DNA of 34,918 nucleotides from a virus. Location of the stretch: positions 1 through 34,918 of IMG/VR virus record IMGVR_UViG_3300018024_000015; one strand, written 5' to 3'. Numbering within the stretch: position 1 is the stretch's first letter; each line of letters opens with the position of its first letter. Shown piece after piece: positions 5,232 through 13,835 of this stretch. The translations under genes were made by a program, and so were the position numbers. The notes beneath the pieces are model-generated. The model was not told the origin of the DNA. It did not search any database and worked only from the letters and a program-made list of their open reading frames with translations.

Positions 5232-7394
5232 ATGAGGTCCATGCCAGGCCTCCTTTCGAGAGGACTTAATCGCGCACGTCAGATGTTCGGTCTTGAGGGG
5301 CTGGGATCACCATTCTCAGCCCCTTACCTGCGTCAAATGGGCGGCGCGGGTGGCGTGGTTGTTAACCCCGCGGCTACCCAAGCATTCATTACCCCGCCCA
5401 CGCTTCTTGCTTCCCTCGGTTTGGGAGTCACCAAGCCTTATTCCCAGAACATCTGGGTTTACGCCTGTGTCAACGCCATCGCTGATAACATCGCCGCGGT
5501 CCCCCTCAACTTCTTTACTGGCACGGCCGAACAAAAAAAGCCTTTCTCCGATGATAGCCTGGTCAATTTCAGTAATTCCCCTAACCCCTATATGTCACTC
5601 TCCGACCTGACCAAGGCCATACTTACCTGGCTAGGGTTGCAGGGTGAAGCCTTTTGTATCCTGGACCGCGATAACCCCCGGGAATTCCCGAAGGAGGTCT
5701 GGTGTTTTGATCCGGGCCGATTCAAGGAAGTTTCGGATAAAAAGACCGGGTTGATCATAGGCTGGATTTACAACCGTCAGACTACGCGGATCACCTTGGA
5801 ACCCTATGAAGTGCTGTTTATCCGTTATTTCAATCCCTATAACGACATCAGGGGTCTAAGCCCTCTGGCGGCCGGCCAGAAGAGCGTTGACCAGGACTCC
5901 TACGCGGCTGAATACAACATGAGATTTTTCCAGAATTCCGCCAGCCCCGGTGGAGTGCTGCAGACCAAAGACAATATTTCCGAGGAAGATTATCACCGCA
6001 TTCGTGACCAATGGAATGCCAAGCATCAGGGGCTTACCAAGGCTTTTACCATCGCGGTTCTTGAGGGCGGCCTGGAATATAAACCGATAGGCTATACCCA
6101 AAAGGAATCGGATTATCTCGGCGGCCGCAAGCTAAACCGGGAAGAGATCCTGGCCTGCTACAATGTGCCTCCGGAGGCAATCGGGCTGGAGCCACTGCGT
6201 TCCCGTTCCCTGAATGCCAACAGCGATACCCCCCGCAAAATCTTTTGGGAGAGCTGTTTACTCCCCAAAATGACCCTCCTGGAATATTGCTTCTGGAGCC
6301 AGATATTTTCCCAGCTCACCGGCCCGAGGATCTGGGCTGAATTTGATCGTAAATCCATCGCTGCCCTGCAGGATGACTTCAATACCCAGCTTGACCGAGC
6401 CACCAAGCTCTTTGCCATGGGATATTCGAAGGCGGCCATTAATGATCGCCTTGACCTTGGTATGCCCCCCATGGCGGATGATAATGTCGGATACCTGCCT
6501 GTCAACATGATCCCTACTGCCGAGGCTGGAAAGAAGCCCGCAGTTCCTGCTCCCGAAGAAGGCAAAAGCATCACCCAGGTTATTTTCCCGCCATCGCTGC
6601 AAATAACCGGTCCCGGCCCGGAGATCATAGCCCGGCGCAAGCTGGCCCGGCGCACCTCCTGGCAGCAATACAATCAGCTCCAGACCACCTTCGAGCGAAA
6701 GTTCCAGCCGCGCATGAAGCGGTATTTTTATGACCAGCGCAAGGAGCAGCTCCGGCTCGTCGAGCAAAATTGGGGCAAATTCATCCGGCTGGTCCGGGCC
6801 TCTGACGACCAGGTGGATGACCTCCTTTTCGACCTGGAGGCATGGAACGCCAACCTTAAGAAAATCTCCTGGCAATTCTATCAGACCGTGGGCGCCGAAG
6901 CCGGGAAGGGTATCATGCTTGAGCTCGGGGCCGATCCTGCGTCATTCATCCTGGCCGATACCCCGGCCATCGAAGTGCTCAAAACCAAGCTGATCAAGGT
7001 GGTGGCCATTAACGACATCACCAGGGAAAAACTCCGTGACACCTTGATGGAAGGCATGGGCAAGCTGGAAACAGTAGCCGAGCTCCAGGACCGGGTGCGC
7101 GAGGTCTATAACTTCTCCGAATCCCGGTCACTGACCATCGCCCGGACGGAAACCGGCCAGGCAGCCACACCGGCCCGAGATGCGGCCATGAAGATGCTGG
7201 GGGTCGAGCGCCAGGAATGGACCACGGCCGGCGACGACAAGGTGCGGGAGATCCACGCCGAGATGGACGGTGAGATCGTGGACCTGGGGGATGCTTTCAG
7301 CAACGGGCTTCTTTATCCGTGCGATCCGAGCGGTGATGCGGATGAGGTTATCAACTGTAGGTGCTGTGCGGCTCCCGTAGTGGAGAAAGACTGA
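5232..7394 (+). CDS. Portal protein fused to Mu F/SPP1 gp7-like head morphogenesis domain
   Basis: 720 residues. Residues about 60-440 are an HK97-family portal (WVYACVNAIADNIAAVPL; later the RKLNREEILACYNVPPEAIG element), which forms the dodecameric DNA gateway of the head. After a Pro/Ala linker, residues about 490-720 carry the phage Mu F/SPP1 gp7 minor-head domain, with the diagnostic IARTETGQA, DDKVREIHAEMDGE and C-terminal INCRC elements. These two are normally separate adjacent genes. ATG 5232 lacks a clear ribosome site; ATG 5241 (MPGLLSRGLNRARQM), behind GAGG, reads more like a usual portal start, so the true start may be nine bases later. No terminase gene precedes it. Confidence 0.92.
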   Translation: MRSMPGLLSRGLNRARQMFGLEGLGSPFSAPYLRQMGGAGGVVVNPAATQAFITPPTLLASLGLGVTKPYSQNIWVYACVNAIADNIAAVPLNFFTGTAEQKKPFSDDSLVNFSNSPNPYMSLSDLTKAILTWLGLQGEAFCILDRDNPREFPKEVWCFDPGRFKEVSDKKTGLIIGWIYNRQTTRITLEPYEVLFIRYFNPYNDIRGLSPLAAGQKSVDQDSYAAEYNMRFFQNSASPGGVLQTKDNISEEDYHRIRDQWNAKHQGLTKAFTIAVLEGGLEYKPIGYTQKESDYLGGRKLNREEILACYNVPPEAIGLEPLRSRSLNANSDTPRKIFWESCLLPKMTLLEYCFWSQIFSQLTGPRIWAEFDRKSIAALQDDFNTQLDRATKLFAMGYSKAAINDRLDLGMPPMADDNVGYLPVNMIPTAEAGKKPAVPAPEEGKSITQVIFPPSLQITGPGPEIIARRKLARRTSWQQYNQLQTTFERKFQPRMKRYFYDQRKEQLRLVEQNWGKFIRLVRASDDQVDDLLFDLEAWNANLKKISWQFYQTVGAEAGKGIMLELGADPASFILADTPAIEVLKTKLIKVVAINDITREKLRDTLMEGMGKLETVAELQDRVREVYNFSESRSLTIARTETGQAATPARDAAMKMLGVERQEWTTAGDDKVREIHAEMDGEIVDLGDAFSNGLLYPCDPSGDADEVINCRCCAAPVVEKD

Positions 7395-7418
7395 TGGAAG
7401 CTGATTAAGGAGACCCCG

Positions 7419-7688
7419 TTGGCTACACAGGTCCAGCCACGAATCGGTATCCAGATCAGCCCGGACATACTGGCCATGATCTTTCGGGCCGGGGCGGTCA
7501 TCAAGACAAAAAACGGCTATGAGATCGAGCTGGCGGAAGGCGGGATACCGGACGATTATTTGCTGCAAAAATATGGCATCGACCCGGAAACAAAACAGGG
7601 AATTTTTATTTTCGGCCCCCGGGGATCAACCGGCCCAGTGAAATGGCAGTCCCCGGTTTATCAGAAGACAAAAAAGGAGGAAAGCTGA
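7419..7688 (+). CDS. Small head-region protein of unknown function (89 aa)
   Basis: TTG start at 7419 behind AAGGAGACCCCG; the stop (TGA 7686-7688) overlaps the protease ATG by one base. The protein (MATQVQPRIGIQISPDIL...) is a small mixed alpha/beta chain with no motif I recognise, ending in a Lys/Glu-rich tail. Its place between portal and protease, and the tight coupling, suggest a head assembly or regulatory role. Confidence 0.6.
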   Translation: MATQVQPRIGIQISPDILAMIFRAGAVIKTKNGYEIELAEGGIPDDYLLQKYGIDPETKQGIFIFGPRGSTGPVKWQSPVYQKTKKEES

Positions 7689-9616
7689 TGGACCCTAAAA
7701 ATATGGTGCGCCAGGTTTTTGATTTCCAGATAAAGGAGGTCGGGCCTTCCCAGGATCGGGTCCTGGAATTCATTGGGTCCACCAGCGATGTTGACCGTTA
7801 TGGCGATATCATCGATGTGGAAGGCTGGGACCTCAAAAACTATCTGAAAAACCCGGTCTTCCTCTGGGCGCATAATTATCAGCATCCGCCGATCGGCAAA
7901 GCCCTCAGTGTCAAGAAAGCCGACGGTGCCCTTACCTTTCGAATCCAATTCCCCACTCCGGAGGAATTTCCGTTTGCCGATACCATTTATAAGCTCTACC
8001 TGGGCGGCTATCTCAAGGCCACCAGTGTCGGGTTTGGCGGCCTCGATTCGGAAGGGATCTACGGCGAGCCCCAGGGTGACAGCGGCTGGCGCCCTTATCT
8101 CGGCACTCATTACCACAAACAGGAGCTTTACGAGCTGAGTGCGGTGCCGGTCCCGGCCAACCCCAATGCCCTGCAAATGGCGGTGAAAAAGGGGATTCTC
8201 TCCGCGGAACAGGTAAAGACTTTTCCTTCCCAATCATCTTTTGTGGGCCCGCTTTGCGCCGGGTGCGGTAAGCCCTGGGAAGAAAAGGAGTGCGGCCCCC
8301 ACCATGCCAAGATCTTTGCGGAGATCCAGGCCGGCACTACCGGGATCAGCGACGAGGCAAAGCCTGAGGAAAAGGGCGTGATCCCTTATAAAGCATACCC
8401 CAAAGAAGACGAGGATGCCGCCTGGGACGGCCCGGCCCAGGTCAAAGCCGCCGATGTTGTAACCCTCAAACTCATTTGCACCTGGTTCGACTCCGAGAAG
8501 CCGGACATCAAGGGCTCTTATAAACTGCCGCATCACCTGGCCGAAAACAAGCATGTCGTCTGGAAAGGGGTCAGCGCGGCCATGGCGGCGTTGCTGGGTG
8601 CCCGGGGCGGCGTCGATGTGCCGGATGGTGACCGCAAGGGGATCTATAACCATCTGGCCAAGCATTATAAGCAGTTCGATAAGGATGTGCCCGAATTCAA
8701 GGATTACACGGCGGTCGAGCTGCGGCTGATCGAACCGGAAGAAATCGACAAGCTGCTGGAAGCCAAACCGATGTATCCCTTGGGGTTAGCTCCCATTGAG
8801 GCTGCCTCACGCGCCATAATCCAAATGGCTTTCAAGCAAGCGGCCGGCGCCGATGCCTGCGCCTCTTGCCCGGAGCAAGAGGGCTGCTGTTGCACTACCT
8901 GCGCGAATAACCAGGCGGGGGTCTGCTGCTGCGATTCCTGTGACAAGAAGGGAACCTGCGAATGTTGCCCTGGTGAGGGTGCCTGCGATACCTGCCTCTG
9001 CAAGGTCTCAGGTGCTGTCACCTGCGACGGCTGCGATCTTTCGGAAACCTGCGTCTGCAATTCCTGTGACCAGGCGCCATCCTGCCATTGCGGTCCTTGC
9101 AGCCCTACCACCCCACCGCAAAGAGCGGCTGGCAACCTGAAAACTGCCTGTCCGGAAAAATGCGTCAAGTGCCCCTTTACCAACACCTGCTCCTGCAAGG
9201 GCTGCGATTTGATGGATGCCTGCCATTGTTCCCCCTGCACCCCGAATCCGCAGAAATCGGCTTGCGGGATCTGCAAGGGCGGGAACTACCAGGCCAAGGC
9301 TGGGGGCACCTGTCCGGGAAAGGTCGGGAAACTCCCCGTTAAGACCAAGACCGGGGCCGTCCTGAGCGCCAAGAACAAAGAGCATCTTGAAAAATGCGTG
9401 GGGCACATGAAAGATGCCATGGACCGCTGCCAAAAGGTCCTGGATGCTGCCACCCCCGCTGATGATGACGATAGCAAAAGCTATTACCGCGTGGCGTTGA
9501 ACCCCGGCGAAGAGCCTCATGGGGTGAAACCAGCCGATGCGACGAAAGAAGCGGTAGAGATGGAAAAGATTCGGCAACTAACCGAAAAACTGCATTCAAC
9601 GCTATTCAAAAAATAA
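7688..9616 (+). CDS. HK97-type prohead protease with 35-cysteine repeat insertion
   Basis: ATG 7688 follows AAAGGAGGAAAGCTG; the longer frame from 7643 lacks such a site. Of 642 residues, about 1-175 form the S78/U35 prohead protease, with His in FLWAHNYQHPP (61-65), Ser in KATSVGF (about 113) and Glu in ELYELSAVPVPANP (about 148), as expected for the catalytic His/Ser/Glu. It should cleave the capsid delta domain during maturation. Residues about 235-345 hold a second domain (YKLPHHLAENK, ARGGVDVPD) often found fused to these proteases. Residues about 390-531 are exceptional: 35 Cys in some 140 residues, in units like CxCxxCDxxxxCxCxxC. The tail (about 555-642) is helical and scaffold-like. 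The Cys region could bind metal or form disulfides; I know no precedent in a capsid protease. Confidence 0.9.
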   Translation: MDPKNMVRQVFDFQIKEVGPSQDRVLEFIGSTSDVDRYGDIIDVEGWDLKNYLKNPVFLWAHNYQHPPIGKALSVKKADGALTFRIQFPTPEEFPFADTIYKLYLGGYLKATSVGFGGLDSEGIYGEPQGDSGWRPYLGTHYHKQELYELSAVPVPANPNALQMAVKKGILSAEQVKTFPSQSSFVGPLCAGCGKPWEEKECGPHHAKIFAEIQAGTTGISDEAKPEEKGVIPYKAYPKEDEDAAWDGPAQVKAADVVTLKLICTWFDSEKPDIKGSYKLPHHLAENKHVVWKGVSAAMAALLGARGGVDVPDGDRKGIYNHLAKHYKQFDKDVPEFKDYTAVELRLIEPEEIDKLLEAKPMYPLGLAPIEAASRAIIQMAFKQAAGADACASCPEQEGCCCTTCANNQAGVCCCDSCDKKGTCECCPGEGACDTCLCKVSGAVTCDGCDLSETCVCNSCDQAPSCHCGPCSPTTPPQRAAGNLKTACPEKCVKCPFTNTCSCKGCDLMDACHCSPCTPNPQKSACGICKGGNYQAKAGGTCPGKVGKLPVKTKTGAVLSAKNKEHLEKCVGHMKDAMDRCQKVLDAATPADDDDSKSYYRVALNPGEEPHGVKPADATKEAVEMEKIRQLTEKLHSTLFKK

Positions 9617-9630
9617 GAGGAACCCTACCT

Positions 9631-10905
9631 ATGGATAAAATTGAGCAATTGCTTGCGGCCATTCAGGGCAAGCTAGACGAGACGGTGAATGGGTCGGATG
9701 GTAAGCCCATCACTATCCTGGAAGCCTTCAAGATGTTTCCCGAACTCCAGGAAAACTTCGCTGACCTGAAGAAGCGGTTGGAAGCCATGGAAACCATGGC
9801 TAAAGAGCGCAAATGGGCCAACATCCCCGGCGTGGAACACGGCACGGGAAAAAACCAGTTCTCCCTCTGCCGGGCCATGTTTGCCATCCAAACCAACGAT
9901 TGGAAGGACGCTGGCTATGAAAAGGAGGTTTTCCAGGCAACCAGCCTGAAGGCCATGGGGTACAGCGCTGACACCCTGGGCGGCTATCTGGTCCCGGCCC
10001 AGGCCATCCCGGAGCTCATCGAGTTCCTGCGTGCCGTGCCGATCTGCATGAAACTCGGGGCCACGGTCATCCCCGACCTGATGGGCTCCCCGGTTCTTAT
10101 GCCGAAACAGACCGCGGGGGCCACGATCGCCTGGGTGGGTGAAAACATTACCGTCACCCCCAGCGACCTGGCCTTCGGGCAGGTGCAACTCACCCCCAAG
10201 AAAGCCATGGCCCTGGCCCAGGTTTCCAACAGCCTGATCCGCATGGCTCTCCCGGCGGCGGAGGGCGTAATCACCAACGATCTGGGGCTCCAATTAGCCC
10301 TGGCGGTGGACATCGCCGCCCTGCGCGGCCCCGGCGCCGCCAATCAGCCCCTGGGTATCGCCAACAGCCCGAATATTGGCACCTATGCATTGGGGGGCGT
10401 CAATGACGGGGTTCTGCTCCAAAACCTCGATTTTAAGGATGACATGGAGTATGTTCTGGCGGCCGCCAATGCCCTGCGCGGCAAACTGGGCTTCGCCTTT
10501 AACCCGATTGTCCGGCGGAACCTCAAGAAGATCAAGGTGCCGCAGTTCACCGGCGACGCCGGCGTACAGCCCCTGGTGGAATGGTTTGCAGCCCTAGCCA
10601 TCGGCGGGGCCGGTTTCATGAGCGATGCAGCTCTGGAGGCGGCTCTGGGGTATCCCTTCGAGGTCACCACGCAGATCCCCACCAACCTGGTATCGGGCAG
10701 TTACAGCAACTGCACCGAGATTTATTTCGGTAACTGGGCGGAGTTGCTCATAGGTATTTGGGCCGGCCTGCGGATCATGGTTTCGGATGTGGCCGGCACC
10801 GCCTTCGCCAGCGACCAGACCTGGCTGCGCATCATCATGGAGGTGGATACGGCGCTGCGGCACGACCAGTCTTTCTGCTACTGCAGCAATGTGAGGGCCT
10901 CCTAA
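9631..10905 (+). CDS. HK97-family major capsid protein
   Basis: 424 residues, directly after the protease. The N-terminal ~105 residues are charged and helical with coiled-coil character (LEAMETMAKERKW), matching the delta/scaffold domain removed by the protease. The rest shows the HK97 fold pattern: TLGGYLVPAQAIPELIE, TIAWVGENITVTPSDLAFGQ, a RGPGAANQPLGI segment and a C-terminal DTALRHDQSFCY strand. It polymerises into the icosahedral shell. RBS is GAGGAACCC before ATG 9631. A GC hairpin follows the gene. The exact delta-domain cleavage site cannot be read from sequence alone. Confidence 0.92.
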   Translation: MDKIEQLLAAIQGKLDETVNGSDGKPITILEAFKMFPELQENFADLKKRLEAMETMAKERKWANIPGVEHGTGKNQFSLCRAMFAIQTNDWKDAGYEKEVFQATSLKAMGYSADTLGGYLVPAQAIPELIEFLRAVPICMKLGATVIPDLMGSPVLMPKQTAGATIAWVGENITVTPSDLAFGQVQLTPKKAMALAQVSNSLIRMALPAAEGVITNDLGLQLALAVDIAALRGPGAANQPLGIANSPNIGTYALGGVNDGVLLQNLDFKDDMEYVLAAANALRGKLGFAFNPIVRRNLKKIKVPQFTGDAGVQPLVEWFAALAIGGAGFMSDAALEAALGYPFEVTTQIPTNLVSGSYSNCTEIYFGNWAELLIGIWAGLRIMVSDVAGTAFASDQTWLRIIMEVDTALRHDQSFCYCSNVRAS

Positions 10906-10923
10906 TCCGGAAACAACCTATCA

Positions 10924-10943
10924 GGGGCGGGAGGGCCCGCCCC
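10924..10943 (+). other. Strong hairpin after major capsid gene
   Basis: GGGGCGGG (10924-10931) pairs with CCCGCCCC (10936-10943) around AGGG. The arms are identical to those of the inner stem at 1835-1893. There is no T-run, so a transcript-stabilising or partial-attenuation role just downstream of the capsid gene is likelier than full termination; the next RBS (AAAGGAGGG) follows about 8 nt later. Confidence 0.6.
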
Positions 10944-10966
10944 AACCTCTAAAGGAGGGTCTGTCA

Positions 10967-11389
10967 ATGCAGCAAAATTTTAGCACCTATAACTATTTGG
11001 AGCATGTTTTCGATGCGCAGTCCGTGCCCGGATCCCCCACAACCTTGACTTCAAACCCTATCGATTGCAAGGGGAGGGAAATCGGGGCTGTGTGCCTGAA
11101 TGTGGGCGCCATGGTGGCCGGCGGCACCATCGACGGTCATATAGAGGAAAGCGCGGACGGCGTCACCTCCTGGAGTCCTGTCGCCCTGGCCGTCTTCCCC
11201 CAGATTCTTGCGGCTAGTGGCGCCAGCAAAACCTATGTGGGCGGGCTGCTCCTGCGGAACCGCCTGCGCTTTCTCCGGGTGGTCTTGACCGTGACGACCT
11301 CCGCGGCTCTACTCAGTGCCGACTTTTTCAAGTCCTACGGGAAAGAGCGGCCGGCTACGCCCACCGAGACCGTGGCGTTCGAGGTCTAA
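10967..11389 (+). CDS. Predicted beta-rich virion protein (possible capsid decoration)
   Basis: 140 residues, RBS AAAGGAGGG, immediately after the capsid gene. The sequence is beta-rich with the pattern GHIEESADGVTSW and LLLRNRLRFLRVVLTVTTSAA, seen in small phage proteins of the type that present a jelly-roll or Ig-like sandwich. Position next to the capsid gene suggests a decoration or head-stabilising protein. That is inferred from context; no named family is certain. Confidence 0.6.
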   Translation: MQQNFSTYNYLEHVFDAQSVPGSPTTLTSNPIDCKGREIGAVCLNVGAMVAGGTIDGHIEESADGVTSWSPVALAVFPQILAASGASKTYVGGLLLRNRLRFLRVVLTVTTSAALLSADFFKSYGKERPATPTETVAFEV

Positions 11390-11400
11390 GGCCGGTTCTT

Positions 11401-11631
11401 ATGGCACTCTATCGGGTTCGGTTCGATCACACACTTCACCTCGGCCCCGGGCAGACCCTGGGGCCGGGGGATGTTTTCGAGCCTACCCCCGAGGTCCTGG
11501 CCAGCCAGGGCCATAAATTGGAATTGGCGGGGGAATGCGACCCTGTAACCGTCAAGACAGGCATGGGATTTACCGAAGATGTCAAGGGGGGCTATCTGGT
11601 GCCGCCTCAGCGGTTCGGAAGGAAGAGGTGA
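11401..11631 (+). CDS. Small beta-domain protein, paralogous to the N-terminus of the next protein
   Basis: 76 residues from ATG 11401. Residues 1-45 (YRVRFDHTLHLGPG...PGDVFEPTPEVL...KLELAGE) align with residues 1-44 of the following glycosyltransferase (YRVRVGFVVHEGP...PGQIFQPTLATL...KLELVEK). The rest contains EDVKGGYLVPPQRF, similar to the capsid element GGYLVPAQ. It looks like a stand-alone copy of a small strand-turn-strand module common near phage capsid genes. Function unknown; the RBS is weak. Confidence 0.55.
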   Translation: MALYRVRFDHTLHLGPGQTLGPGDVFEPTPEVLASQGHKLELAGECDPVTVKTGMGFTEDVKGGYLVPPQRFGRKR

Positions 11632-11633
11632 CC

Positions 11634-13835
11634 ATGGCCTACCGGGTTCGCGTTGGGTTTGTAGTCCATGAAGGCCCCAGGGTTTATTACCCGGGGCAGA
11701 TCTTCCAGCCTACTCTTGCGACTCTGGAAAACCAGAGCTGGAAGCTGGAGCTAGTGGAGAAGGCGCCTATGCGGCCTGATTTCAGAGACGGGGCCTGGCG
11801 GGGTCGTCGCTGTTTCATCCTGGGCGGCGGCCCCAGCCTGGCCGACTTCGATTTTGACCGGCTCCGGGGGGAACTGGTGATCGGTATCAACCGGGCTTTT
11901 GAGAAGTTCGACCCGGAGATAATCTTTTCAATCGACAGCCGCCTCTACACCTGGCTGCAAAAAGGAATGCTGGGGCCGGGCCCAACCCAGAAATTCAAAG
12001 ACTCCACGGCGCTCAAGGTTTGGCCGGAGGAAATAGGGTTCGTCTTCGGTCGGGAGGTCCAGACGGTCCCCAGGATCATCGGGCGTGGCCTCGGCAAATC
12101 CATCCGGGAAGGGATTTTTACCGGCTCCAATTCCGGGTTCGCCGCCCTTAACCTGGCCATCTGCCTGGAGGCCAACCCGATTTATCTATTGGGGTTCGAC
12201 CTCCATACAGTGGGCCAGTGGCAGAAATGGTTCCATGAGGGCTACCCGTCAAAGCAGAGGGATCATATTTATAACGACTTCCGGGCTGATTTTGAAGCGA
12301 TGGCCCTAGCCATCAAGGCCAAAGGGGTGCGGGTGGTCAACCTTAATCGCGGGTCTTCCCTGAAATGCTTTGACTTCGGGGAGGCGCCGCTTCCTTTATC
12401 TTGTGTAAAGCAAGAGACGGAATCCTTTACACAACCGGATTTGTTGTTAAAAGACTTTACACAAACTCCGGACAAGGTGACGGTGATCACCCCGACCGGC
12501 GACCGCCCCGAGGCCCTGGCCTTGCTCCGGCGCTGGATCGGCAACCAGACCAGGCAACCGGACCAATGGCTCATCATCGACGACGGTAAGACCCCGATAA
12601 TCCCGGCAGACTTCCCCAGCGCCATGGTTATCCGGCGTGAGCCCCAGGCAGACGATCCCCCTTGCACCCTGGGTAAAAATTTAGAAGCCGCCCTGCCTCA
12701 TATCGCCCATGAGAAGATCCTGGTTATGGAGGACGATGATTGGTATAGCCGGGACTACATTAAGACCATGGCGGCCCTCCTGGACAGCCACGCGCTGGTA
12801 GGAATCTGGGGCACAAAATGCTACCATCCCGGCCTGCCCGGGTTTCGAGAAATGGGTCGCAATGATCATGCTTCCTTTTCTCAAACCGGCTTTCGCCGGT
12901 CGATGATCCCAGCCCTGATCAAATCCATCCCCGGCGATTGCTCCGTGGACCTGCGACTCTGGTGGGAGCATGGCAAGGGAAAGGGTTATCTGATCCCCGG
13001 GGCCAACAAGAAGCTCCACGTCGCCATGAAAGGGATGCCTGGCCGCGGCGGGGCGGGTTGCGCCCATGACCCCAAGCTCCATACGCTTGATCCGAATTTC
13101 AGCAAACTTAGAGAGTGGTGCGGTGATCCTAAGACCTACCAAAAATTTGCCCCTAAAAACCTGATCGTTATCTACACCGCCATAGCCGGCGCCGGCCGGG
13201 ATCACCTGGTGGACCCGGTCCCGGCCCCCGGGGTCGATTACGTCTGTTTCACCGACCAGCCCTTTGAAAGCAAGGTCTGGGAGATCCGGCCCTTTACCTG
13301 GACACACCCTACCGAGGCGGTCCGGACCGCCAAGCACCCCAAGGTCCTTCCCCATGAATACTTCCCGGACCACGAAATCAGCATCTGGGTTGATGGCAAT
13401 ATCATCCCAGGCCCTGAAGCTGCGGAGATCGCCAAGCAGTATCTCGGCAATGGCCATGCCCTGGCCATGCACCGGCACCCCCGGCGCTCCTGCATCTATA
13501 AGGAAGCCGCGATAGTCTTCGGGGAAGACAAGGACCATGCCGACCTGATCCATAAAACCACCGGGCGCCTCAAGAAAATAGGAGTCCCGGCCAACGCCGG
13601 CCTTTATGAGTGCGGGATACTATTCAGAAAACATAATGACCCCAAGGTTATTAAAGCCATGCAGTTGTGGTGGAATGAATTAAATATCGGGACCCAATCG
13701 GATCAGATTGCCTTTGCCGGTATCTTATGGAAAACCGGACTCCCGGCCACGGTTATAGATACGAACCTCAGACAAAACCCTCATTTCCAGTTTGAGCCCC
13801 ATGCAGAGATTTATTGGGGGAAGCTATGCAAGTAA
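11634..13835 (+). CDS. Multidomain glycosyltransferase: DUF115-like + GT2 + DUF616/TOD1-like
   Basis: ATG 11634 follows GAAGAGGTGACC; the frame extends upstream to 11535 without a better start. In 733 residues: 1-44 small beta module; about 60-255 a DUF115/MptE-like or sialyltransferase-like Rossmann domain (FILGGGPSLADFDFD, GINRAF, TGSNSGFAALNLA, IYLLGFDL); about 280-480 a family 2 GT-A domain (VTVITPTGDRPEAL, IIDDG, VMEDDDWYSRDY); about 508-733 a DUF616/TOD1-like GT-A domain (IVIYTAIAGAG, WVDGNIIPG, LAMHRHPRRSCIYKEA). Such enzymes transfer sugars from nucleotide donors using an acidic metal-binding motif, here EDDD and DGN. It is cytoplasmic (no signal peptide). Targets may be virion or exported proteins downstream; this is inference. 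Confidence 0.8.
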   Translation: MAYRVRVGFVVHEGPRVYYPGQIFQPTLATLENQSWKLELVEKAPMRPDFRDGAWRGRRCFILGGGPSLADFDFDRLRGELVIGINRAFEKFDPEIIFSIDSRLYTWLQKGMLGPGPTQKFKDSTALKVWPEEIGFVFGREVQTVPRIIGRGLGKSIREGIFTGSNSGFAALNLAICLEANPIYLLGFDLHTVGQWQKWFHEGYPSKQRDHIYNDFRADFEAMALAIKAKGVRVVNLNRGSSLKCFDFGEAPLPLSCVKQETESFTQPDLLLKDFTQTPDKVTVITPTGDRPEALALLRRWIGNQTRQPDQWLIIDDGKTPIIPADFPSAMVIRREPQADDPPCTLGKNLEAALPHIAHEKILVMEDDDWYSRDYIKTMAALLDSHALVGIWGTKCYHPGLPGFREMGRNDHASFSQTGFRRSMIPALIKSIPGDCSVDLRLWWEHGKGKGYLIPGANKKLHVAMKGMPGRGGAGCAHDPKLHTLDPNFSKLREWCGDPKTYQKFAPKNLIVIYTAIAGAGRDHLVDPVPAPGVDYVCFTDQPFESKVWEIRPFTWTHPTEAVRTAKHPKVLPHEYFPDHEISIWVDGNIIPGPEAAEIAKQYLGNGHALAMHRHPRRSCIYKEAAIVFGEDKDHADLIHKTTGRLKKIGVPANAGLYECGILFRKHNDPKVIKAMQLWWNELNIGTQSDQIAFAGILWKTGLPATVIDTNLRQNPHFQFEPHAEIYWGKLCK

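Noticed and set aside
12681-13553. 290-codon minus-strand open frame within the first glycosyltransferase
   Set aside because: It lies wholly in a gene with clear domains and has no start signal; shadow frame.
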